Below, one piece after another: positions 1 to 10,951 of a stretch of DNA of 64,000 nt. Position 1 is the stretch's first letter, and each line of letters begins with the position of its first letter. The notes under the pieces were generated by a model. That model was given only the letters and a program-made list of their open reading frames with translations, did no database searches and was not told the DNA's origin. This DNA comes from Vitrella brassicaformis (taxonomy: Eukaryota > Sar > Vitrellaceae), in the NCBI GenBank assembly GCA_001179505.1, contig CDMY01000347.1:64363-128362 (forward strand), given 5' to 3'. The position numbers were made by a program, and so were the translations under genes.

Positions 1-1624
1 GGAGGGCATGGTGGGTGAGAGAGAGCCAGAGAGAGCGACAGAGAAGAGAGTGTGTGTATGCCATGTAACTACCTGCTTCTACTTACTGTGTTCTTGCACT
101 AAGGCAGCGCAACAGCACATTAAGCTAACAGACACATCGAGAGAGAGATCAAGAGACGGTGTAGCAGACAGACAAGAGAGAGGACTGATGCGCGAGACAG
201 AGAGAGAGAGAGAGAGAGCGCCGGGGAATGACAAGAGCGTTCTGTAGTCCATATAATGATATATCATGTCTCATTCATTCAGTCATTCATGGGTCGCTGG
301 AGCTCGCTCGTCCAGCCGCACAGACAGCCAGTACTTCCTGTGGATGAGTGTTATTTTGAATGGACGTGGGGCTCCCTGCCTGGCTGGCTGGCTGGCTGGA
401 TGGATGGATGGCTGCTTGCCCTAGCTACTGACTGAGCTTCTTCCCTTCCTCCCTCCCTCCCTCCCTCCCTACACAAACCTAGTAACCACAAATTGACTCA
501 AGAGGCCCACCACACGTGTGTGTGACGGACGACTGGCTGTCTCGTCTCTCTGATATGGATTGTTTCTTTCAAGGGCAGGCAGCGACAAGACCACACAGCA
601 CACCAATGAATGCATTGTGGTGCTGTGTTCGTTTCCACGTACGTTTGTGCATGTATTTTTCGTCCCACAAGGGCGCACGCGCATCATGCCTGCACCGGAC
701 AGCACAGCACCCCAGTCACCAGACCTGACGAATGTGTGTGTGGTGTGATGGATGGGTTTGGTCGTCCGTTGTGTGCATGTGTGGGCGTCCATCCGTGATA
801 CACACCCATCCATCCATCCATCCCCCGCCATGGCATCCACCCATGTGCCAGCTGTACATATCATACGCACTGCAGACACACACCGACACACAAGGCCAGA
901 CAGCACGTGCGCCTCGTTTTTCTCCCTCGCCGCTCGTCTGTGTGTGTGTGTGTGTGTCTGAGTCTGAGTCTGAGTCTGATGATGGATGGATATTGTCGCA
1001 GCCAGCTCCCTGCCTGTTTCAATTTTGGCTGAGGTGGCGGAGGAGCAGCTGGCTGCACGCGTGACTGCGTCGCACCCACATGACAGACACCAGTGGACCT
1101 TGCGAAATGCTTACATGATTCGTGTAAAACACGCCTGCCCGCGAAGCATGTCCACCGTGGCTCGATGGATGAGGTGAGTGGCGAGAACGACTTCTTTGCC
1201 ACCCACCTCATCCCGATTCGTTCGAGCTTCAAGGAAAGGCACGTAGCTGCAGATCCGCCATCGGTGAAGTCAATGCCTTCATCCTTGAGCACCGCCACGA
1301 CTAGAGGGCACACGGCTCCGTCTCTCCCTCCTCAATACTGTTTGTCTTCTTTTGATGTATGCTGATGGTATGAACGAAAATGGAAGAACCACGGTCGCTG
1401 GCTGTGGGAACGAGAGGGGAGACACGTCCGTCAATTGAGCACGAACATCGATATATATATCACTCTATGTTGGGTCGGAGTGAGTGACAGAGTAAAACGG
1501 TGAAAGACAATTAATGCATCAGTCTCGCAGACGTCATGCGAAGAAGCCATCAGGAAAAGCACAACAAACAGGAGGAGGAGACACAGCTCTTATGTCTGAG
1601 ACACACAAGCATATGAGCTAGGGC
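1..1624. other. Intergenic, microsatellite-rich
   Basis: No convincing gene is visible. The tract holds GA-rich, GGCT, CCCT, ATCC and TG microsatellites (for example around 200-220, 380-410, 445-470 and 935-960). A minus-strand open frame over about 1080-1310 reads like weak protein (contains VLKDEGIDFTDGG), but it has no ATG, no recognisable domain and no clear splice partners, so it is not called. An AGCTCGC string occurs at 301-307, partly matching the promoter element described in the findings. Confidence 0.5.
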
Positions 1625-2543
1625 CTACTGCGTGTTCAACATCCACATAGCTATAACCATCGCAACGTATAGACTCCATAGCAAGGATGAGGACAGATAC
1701 CATGTCCTATGTGACCTATAGGCGCCTGATTCGCCTTCTAGCTTCCTCTCTGCGTACTTCTCCATCTGTGAGCGCATCTCATCCGCCGACTTGCACTCAC
1801 CTGCAGCAGACACACGCACACACAAGCCAGGCGCCCATCCAGGCATCCAGGCACTTTCTTTCTTTGAGCAGCTCACCAGATGAGTCATACGTGCTCATGA
1901 CGTCTCCTGTGCAGACAGACAGACAGACAGAGAGTTGTCTCTCCCTCTCTTCTCCGTCCGCGGGTACGTGTGCTCGGGTAGGGTACCTACCTTCCCTTAT
2001 TTGCGTGACGAGGTCGCTCTCCCTCTTGGTATACAGCCGGTCGTAGCGCAGCTTGTTGTCCTCCGTGTAGAGTCGGACGTCATACACAGACATGCACTTC
2101 TTCTCACTGCACACACACATCCATGCCATGCCATGCACGTGAGCCGCGCCCATAAAGGGAGTGGGCTGGGCCTCTCTTGCTGGCCTACGTATTGTCAGCT
2201 GAGCAGATGGGTGGGATGAATTCGGGACATGACGATTTATCGCACTGAGTGATGTCTGCATGCCATGCCATCCCGTTCACAGGCATGACATGACCTTATC
2301 CGTATGTCTCTCTCTCCTTTGTGTGTTGCCATGAGTCGTCGAGTACCGACCGTACCTGTCGGTTTGCCTTTCTGCCAGTCCTTGTTGCCGCACGGACACC
2401 TGCAAACATCCACCAGCCGCAAACCGTGTGATTGATGTCCCTGGCACATGGAAACGCATCACATGCAGGCACACCCGCGTTTTTTGAGGTCTTCCACACG
2501 GCCTGTCGAGTGGGGAGTCAGCTGCATGCCATGCCATGGACGC

Positions 2544-2575
<32 letters not shown>

Positions 2576-4181
2576 AGTCAGAAAGGAAAAACCCACCCAT
2601 CGGGCTGTGCTGTGCTGTGCTGTGCGTGTGTATCCTGCCAACTCACTTGGATTTTGTTGTAGGTATATTGTGTGGTGAGAATGTATGTGTTTGTCCAGGG
2701 GTCGATCCTCGTCGACTGCACCGTATACGCGGCCTCCAGCAACAACGCTGCGCACACACACACAGACACACACACAGAGAGAGAGACAGAGGGGCATACG
2801 AAGAGCAATTTGTGGATGCATGTGTGTGTGGATGCGCTTAGAATACCATAGTCCAATGTCTCCTCCTCTCTGGAACACTTGAGCTGCCTGCATGGCATGG
2901 ATTCGCATACAGACATCCCCCACCCACACGTGCTTTCTTTCATATGGGTGTTGTGGGGGATGAAGGGGGTACGTGCCTGTTGCTCTTGTGATGGTCGTCC
3001 ATTTCCAGGTACACGTTGTCACGCGAGTACATTGACAGAGACTCCCTGCACACACACACATGGGTAGGTAGGTAGGTACAGACGCTCCCGTGCACTGCAC
3101 CACACAAACCTGAACATGTGTGGTCCGTGCTCCTCCCTCTCCATCGACGAGCACTCCAGCGACCACTCACCACACAGACGGTCAACTGACCGACAGACAG
3201 GCAGACAAACAGACACACAGAGGGCATGTTCGTTCAATGCATACAAACTGAGGGACACATACCAGTGGTGACTGGCGTGATGACCCGTTTCCCGGCTCCG
3301 TCAGCAGCTGGTGGTCGTGGCTGTTGTGGCTGCTGCCGACACGGACATAACTGACACCCTACACGGACGCAGAAACAGAGAGACACCGACGTGTGTGTAT
3401 GTCTTGGGCATAGGCACACCAGCAACCCACCACTGAGTCACTGACCTGCCGGCAGAGTCTGCCCCATCAGCGGCCCCTGCAGCCCCAGACCGACTCCAGA
3501 CGTCGTCGACTGCTGCTGCGGCTGCTGTGGGGGCAGTGGTTGTGGCTGTGGCTGCTGCTGCGGCTGGAAGGGCTGCATTGGCTGCATTGGCTGGCCCCCC
3601 GCTGCTGCAGTGGGCGGCCCAACCTGCTGCTGTGGCTGCATTGGGGCAACAGCCACCGGCTGACTCACCTGCTGCAGTGGTGGCTGTAGTACGGGCGGGG
3701 GCAGGCCGGCTCCTTGCTGCTGAGGTACATTACCACTCCATTGCTGTGGTGGCGGCACCTGGGGGGGCAGCTGGCGAGCGGCCACAATTGCAGGTGGCTG
3801 AGGTGCGCTCACACTGACAGGCGACTGCTGGGGCGGCTGCTGCTGCTGACCCCCGTTGCCGACAGAGACAGACACTTGCTGCTGCTGCTGCGGCAATGGT
3901 GGGGCCTGTGGCGGCTGTTGTGGTGGAGGAGGGACGTTTGGTGCACCAGCAGCGCCCGCAGCAGCGACAGCCTGGGGAGCGGATACATTAGGCTGCTCTT
4001 GCTGCTGTGGGCCGCTGGGCGGCTGCTGTGCCTGCTCTTGTTGCGGCGGCTGGTTTGTGTCCTGAGGAGGAGCTTCCTGTTGCTGTGGCTGCTGCTGCTG
4101 CTGCTGCTCACTGCTGGTGGTCTCTTGTGGGCTCTGTTGGGTGTCTTGTGCTGGTGGCTGGGCGGCTTGTGTGTCCTGGGC

Positions 4182-4212
<31 letters not shown>

Positions 4213-5041
4213 GAGACAGACAGACAGAATGAGACAAACACACAACAGAGCCCTCGGTGCGAATGCGTCTATCTGTTGAGGCTAGTTCGCCGCGCGTACG
4301 TCAGTCTGGCCGCCGTCTCCGTCTCCCTCTGAAGCCTCCCTGACCACCATAGTAGAGGTGTCACGCTGGTGCAGCGACGGACGCCCAGCGGACTTTACAT
4401 TGGCACCCGGCATCATCATCTCGGCTGCAAAAGTGTGTGTATCATGCTCATGCCGCACACACACATGGGTCTGGTCTCTCCGCTTAGCTGGCTTACGTGT
4501 GATGTATTGTGCCGGTGGGAGTGGCATGGGAGGTGGCGGGAGGGGCACCATATAGGGGCCATAGGCGTACATGGCCGCTGCTGCCGCGGCCGCGGCTGGC
4601 GTCATTGGCGGGGGTGGGGGATACACATACATCGACAGAGGGTAGTCCTTGCCTGGGTCGGTCGAAACACACACACAGACAGTGAATGAGTGAGAGTGTG
4701 TTCCCTTCTCTCTCTGCAACAGTGGCCGGCCAACCGACCTCTCTCTCTGTTCTTGATTGAGAGAAATGACAGCGGGGAATCATGCAGAAGCTGCTGACGC
4801 CCGTCAGACTCTCTCGTCCCGTTCGCGCAGCTGCGGGCCCCGCCTTTGCTCCTGCCTTCCCTGCACACACACACACAGACACACACACACACACACACAA
4901 GGCAGGCACGCAGGCAGGCGCCACGCGTGTTCGTGCAGCTGCATTATTGCATTACCTGTGAGCCGTCTCTGCGATTGTCCCACCCATCATGACGACGACG
5001 ACAACGCACCCGAGTCTCAGCAGCCGAAACAACGATGCCAT
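1625..5041 (-). CDS. Type I membrane protein with P/Q-rich region, unknown function
   Basis: The first exon (4956-5041) starts MASLFRLLRL and continues into a valine-rich hydrophobic stretch, a good signal peptide. Later exons encode a proline/alanine-rich segment (about 4500-4670), a Thr/Glu segment (about 4320-4437) and a very Gln/Pro-rich exon (about 3447-4180). A series of short exons follows between 3340 and 1625, with pieces such as CSSMEREEHGPHMF, YSRDNVYLEMDDHH, VYGAVDEDRPLDKH and YDVRLYTEDNKLRYDRLY. The last exon ends in SSLLWSLYVAMVIAMWML, a plausible transmembrane helix, then LNTQ and a stop. The predicted topology is a glutamine-rich ectodomain anchored by one C-terminal helix. 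Splice phases join cleanly at the 5' end and from about 3000 to the stop, but the joins around 3250-3450 were not resolved. No family was recognised. It is divergent from the pyruvyl transferase gene, with 241 bp between start codons. Confidence 0.55.
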
Positions 5042-5282
5042 GGTTCGCCCTGCAGTGCTCGTGCCACATTCATCTCATCCCTAGGGAGGGATGGGCTTGC
5101 AAGGGCTCTCGACGATCGCCGCCTCCCTCCACCATTTGCGAGCTTGACAGAGCTCTTCCTTCTCTTTAGCTGTTCTGACATAGACAGAGAGCACAGACAG
5201 TGCTCATCAAGACGGCTTTGCTGTGTCGTTCTTGCTCGGTTCTCTCTGCAGCAGTCACTGACAGCCTTGCCTTGTGTGTGTG
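5042..5282. promoter_or_regulatory. Putative bidirectional promoter with TGCGAGCTT at 5137-5145
   Basis: This 241-bp gap separates two divergent start codons. It contains TTTGCGAGCTTGA, one instance of an element that recurs in most divergent intervals of this window. The regulatory role is inferred from position only. Confidence 0.45.
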
Positions 5283-6481
5283 ATGCGCCTGCGCTCGTTT
5301 TGCTGGCCGTGGCTGTTGGTGTGTGGGTGCAGTGCTGTCTATGGAAAGCTGAGAACGACACGCTCGGCGCACACGGTATGTCAGCACACACACACACACA
5401 CACGCATATCTCAGGGTGGCGCATTCTTCGTGTGTGTGTTTGTGTGTGGTTTGTGTGTTCTGCAGAATGAGACTGGCGCATTAGTCCGTTTGCTGCAAGG
5501 TGGCAATGGCGATGGTGATAGCGATGGCGGCAGCGTGCTGGAGGAGATCGAGAGTATGCCGACACACATGAATACGAGAGAGAAAGAGAGAGTGTCCATC
5601 ATCATATCTGTGGCGCTCTGTGGTGACACCACAGGCAGCCCCTACCTGTGGCCGGAGAAGATACACAGCCTCCACACAGCAGAGGACGTACACACACTCA
5701 CACACACACACACACAACAGGACACACAGAGCTGAGGTATGTGTGTGTGTCGATATATACGACATGGTAGGTCGTGTCCGCCACTCGCGAGCTGCTGCTG
5801 TCCATATTCAGAGAGTGGTTCGGCGAGAAGAGGGTCAGTGCACTCACTGCACTCACTGCATACGGCCGTTCGTCTGGGGCGTGTGTGCACGTGTGTGTGT
5901 GTGTGTGCTGCAGGTGACGCACATCATAATGGTGGGCGCTGTGGGCGGCGGCGAAGGTGGGAACATGCAGCACATGAGTCCATCCACAAGCACGTGTTTC
6001 TGTGTCTGTGTGCCTTCATTTCCTTCCACAGGCGAGAATAAGGGCGACATGGCCATCAACTGGGCGCAGGACATCCTCTTCAAAGAACTCGGTACACACG
6101 CAAACGCACACCCACGGCGGCAACACAAAGCGACAAGAACGACACATTGATGTGTGTGACGCGTGTGAGTGTGTGTGTGTGTGTGTAGGCATCAGTGTGT
6201 GGCGGTATTGCCAGCTGCAGAGCGGGTGCGACTTCAAACAGATGAAGAGGGAATGGGCCAAGGAGAAAGACAAACATGAAAGTACCCTCACACGCATTCA
6301 CACGCACAGAGAGAGAGAGAGAGAGAGATCTGCCACACACACATACACATACACTGTGTGTTGACGCAGATGCCCAGCTGTGTGTGGTGTCTTTGGCTGG
6401 CGGCAACTTCAACGACAAGTGGGGAAGGGTGATGCAGGTGCGCTGTGCGGCCAGCCATACTCATCTGCACAGAGGGGGCAT

Positions 6482-6515
<34 letters not shown>

Positions 6516-7248
6516 TGTGCAGAAACTGCGAATCGACATGGCCAAGAACTTCCAAGACGTTCCCATGATGATCCTCCCACAGGTAGCTCTCACGGGCATG
6601 CGCCTGAATGAGATGCACTTCTTTCTCTCTCTGTCTCTCTCTCTGCGCGACTGACTGCACACACAGAGCACCAAGTACGCCGACGCGTCCATCGAGAAGA
6701 AGCATGCCCAGGGCATGAAGCACCCTGACAGCGGTGCGGCCAACACACACATAAGCGACCACACACACAGTGGTGTGCTGTGTGGCCCTACAGCCTTCTG
6801 TGCGCGCGACAAGGCCTCATATGAGTGGACCATCAAATCGCAGTTCAAGAGCACCTTCACACGTACGCCGGATGCCTCAACCCACAAACACACACACACA
6901 CACACAGAGCCATTCATTCTCACGTGTGTGTCTGGTTGCCCAATGAACGAACGACTGACTGCAGGGATATTCCACACGCCCGACATCGCCTTCATGCTGG
7001 GCACACTGCCGAAGCCGGCCGTGGAGCAGCAGAGAGACGTGCTGTGGCTGGAGGTAAGTCTGTCTGTGTCTGTGTCCCCATCCCGCCACCTCTCTCTCCG
7101 TCTCTCTCTCTGTGTGTGTGGGGGGGGTGGGTGGATAGCGCACTGACGGCGAGAAGGCCGCTTACGAGCTGCCCACTTTCCCTGAGGGCGTCTCTCAGTG
7201 ACCAAACCATCCACACACACAACACACGCACAATCAAATGAATGCGCG

Positions 7249-7282
<34 letters not shown>

Positions 7283-7604
7283 TAGTTATGTTGAGGATTG
7301 GTTCACGTGGAAGGTCATGGACATCCCAGCCTGGGAAACATGGGATCAGTTCGTCGACCTCCTGGCCAAGCCGCGCACCCTCAATGGACTGGAGTACGCA
7401 CTCAAATAAGCGGCACACACACACGCATCTATGGATCTGTGTGTTCGTTCCTTCGTGTGTGTGTGTGCAGGTTCCTTGCGCGCGGCCGAGTGGTGGTGAC
7501 AGACAGGCTGCACGGGCACATTCTGTGCACTCTGATGGTGCGTCCGTTGCCCATTGCCCATCCGGACACTCATGCAGTGTGCCCAGGCGTCCATCGACGA
7601 TATC

Positions 7605-7643
<39 letters not shown>

Positions 7644-10600
7644 TCCAGGGCCACCCCCATGTGGTGCTCGACAACGTGTACAGGAAGCTGGGCAACTATC
7701 TCGACACATGGACTGGGGGTGAGCAAGCCAAGCAACCCAGCCACCCTCCCACGAACGAAGGAGCTACACGAGATCACACCATTGTGTGTGTGTGTGTGTG
7801 TGTATGTGTGTGTAGGTGTGAGCAACATCATGTACACGACCGACGCGCAGATGGCCATGAGGCTCGCCATGTTTTTGCTCTCACGGTGTGTGCGTGTGTG
7901 TCACCCTCTGTGCCCATCCATCCATCCGCGTGCGCGTGTGTGTGTGTGTGTGTGTGCGAAGCTACAAGGATGAGTCCCATTTCGACAAGAACTCGTGCTT
8001 CATGCGCGACGCCGGTGTGTGTGATCGGCATGGCATCCACACACACACGCTTGCCGATCGTTCCTTCGTGTGAATCTCCTTCTCTCCTTCTGCCTCTGTG
8101 TGTGTGTGCGTGTCATTCTGCAGGCCTCACACCGTCTCTCTGCTGCGTGCCGGAAGGTATCTATCGTGCCACACACACACACACACACAAATCACATGAT
8201 GCACGCCACACGTGTGTGTGACTTGTATGTGTGTGTGGGTGGGTGTGTCCACTGTAGGCGACAATTCCTCGACAGAGGGCGACGCCAAATACCTGAGCGG
8301 CAAGTGCTGGGTGAGTGAGTGAGCCAGCCAGGCAGCCGTGCAGTGTCTGTGTGTCTGTGTCTGTGTCTGTCCATCGCTCCATGGACTGGACGTGTGTGTC
8401 TTGTCTGCAGGGCGGCAAGTACACCTACAAGTCGTGCTGTGGCGGCGAGGGCGGGGAGAGCCCCGTCGAACAACAAGTAGCACTTACTGCCTGTGCTGTG
8501 ATGATGATGCGATTCCCTCTGTGCTGTGTGCGATGGCATCGATCGCATTCTGTGTGGTGTGCAGGAGCTGGCGTCACTGGCCGACCGAATGCGCGAGAAG
8601 GAAGCAGACGAGGACGGACCTGCTATAGGTACACACCGCACACACCTGGCCTGGAGGGAGGGAGGGAGGGAGGGATGGGCACACACGCGATGCGATGCCA
8701 TGTGTGTGTCCGTGTGGCCCATACATCCATCCAGTGTCTGACCCCGACGCCATGCTCAAGGAGGCCCGCGATCAGCAGCAGGGCGGCACCACCAGCGGCA
8801 GCAGCAGCAGCAAAGAGGGCAACTCGCAACAGGCCGACGGAGATGAAGTGGCCGAGGAAACAGGTATACGTGTGGTTGTCCACACACACACGCCCGGGGC
8901 ATGTTTGTTTGTCTGTGTGTGTGTGTGTGTGTGCGTCGAGCAGAGGAAGACCAGCAGCAGCAAGGGCAACAAGAGAAGCAGCAAGAGGCCCCCCCAGCAC
9001 CACAACCAGCAGCACCACAACCAGCAGCAGCAGCAGCAGCCGACATCATCAGCACGGTAAACCCACACACACACCCCTCCGCTCATACACACACACTGTA
9101 GTTGCTCCCTACCTGCAGCTGGCCAGCGACCCTTCCCACTTCCCCAACGCCATTAGGAAGATAACCGACGCGCAGGAGCTGGTGCCCTCTCTCCGTCTGG
9201 TGCTCCTCACCGCTATGAAGCAAGCCTTCGTTGACGAGTAATCACTCTTAAACACACACTCTTCAACACACACCCGCACAGAGAGAGAGAGAGGGGGGGG
9301 GGAGAGGGAGAGTCTGTGTGTATGTGTGTCTGTGCAGTGACGGCCAGCCGATAAGGCGCGGCATAATGGTGGGCGCTGAGGGCGGCGGCGAAGGTGGGAA
9401 CAGCACATGAGTCCATCCATCCACAAGCACGTGTTTCTGTGTCTGTGTGTGTTCATTATTTTCCTTCCACAGGCGAGAATAAGGGCGACATGGCCATCAA
9501 CTGGGCGCAGGACATCCTCTTCAAAGAACTCGGCATCGACATCATCTGGTGCGGCTTGGGCGTGGCGTGGCGTCCGCCCACAAATTGTCCACCCACACTG
9601 GTTGGTGTCTGTGTGCGCGTGTGTGTGCAGGTATTGCCAGCTGCAGTACAACTGTGACTTTGGCAAGGCGCTGGAAACCATCGAGAGAAGCGCAGACGAC
9701 AAGTCGCCTGTGGCCGTCATGTCCATCGCCGGCGGCAACTTCAACGACTTCTCGCCCATGCAGGCAAGCCCACCACACGCCCCTCCCGACACACCTGACA
9801 GACATGCACTGTGGACGACGGCTGATGTCGATGTGTGTGCAGGAGTTGCGCGTCAACATGAGCAAGGCATTCCCCGACCAGCCCGTCTTCATGCTGCCGC
9901 AAAGCGTGCGCTCCCTGACACACAATCATGGCATGGACCTTTTGTTACCCATATATGTGTGTGTGTGCGTGTGCGCGCGTGTGTGTGTGTGTGTGTGTAG
10001 GTGGTTTACAACGACGCTAAGCTGCTCAAGCGGCATGCAGACGGCATGGCGCACGACAGAAGCACCATGTTCGCGAGAGATGTGAGGGCATGCCACACAC
10101 ACACACACATTCCTCTGTGTCTGTGTCTGAGTGTGTGTGGATCCTCTGTGTGTGTGGCTGGCTCGGCTTGTTGTGTGTCGGGTATGGGTGGGTGCAGCTG
10201 CCCTCCTACACGAAGCTGCAGAGCGGTCCATTCAAGGACGCATTCAAACGCATTTACCTGGTTAGTGCAGTGCCTGTCTGTTCTGTGTCCACACGCACAG
10301 GTCTCTCTCCCTCCCTCTCTCTGTGCGCGCGTGTGTGTGTGTGCAGGTGCCGGACATCGCGTACATGCTCGGCATGCGGCAAGATCTCGAGGCAAGAGCA
10401 CAGCCACACACACACACACACACATGAAATGGAGGCTTCCTGTGTGGTGTGGTGTGGTGTGGTGTGCACTCACTGCACAGCTGGATCCGCCTGTACACGA
10501 TCTGCTGTGGCTCAAGAGAGTGGACAACGAGAGGCAACGGTACCTAGAGACTTACTGATTGCGATAGATAGAGTAATTAGATGCTCGCTCGTGGACGTGA

Positions 10601-10916
10601 CGTGCAAATGTGGCTGTGCACTGCACTTCGTAGGTATAAGCCGCCCGTCTTCTCAGAAGGCGTCGACTTCGTTGTCGAAGACTGGTCAGCCAGCATCTCC
10701 ATCCATCCATCCAGCCATGTCTGTGTCCATGTCTGTGTCTGTGTGTTGGCAGGTTTCCTTACATGAAGACATCGGCCAAGTGGACGGACTGGTCGTCTTT
10801 CGTCGAGAACCTCGCGGAACCCAGGACCATCAACGGCTTCAAGTGGGTGTCTGTCTCTTCCGCCCACCCACTCTTCCACACACACACACACACGCATCAG
10901 CTCTCCCTCTCTCTCC

Positions 10917-10951
<35 letters not shown>

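Noticed and set aside
861-1313. Minus-strand frame containing VLKDEGIDFTDGG
   Set aside because: No ATG start, no partner exons and no family; kept only as a note in the intergenic entry.
6288-7709. 473-codon open frame on the minus strand
   Set aside because: It is antisense to the pyruvyl transferase exons and is built from TG/CT microsatellites translated as HTHT and RERE runs.
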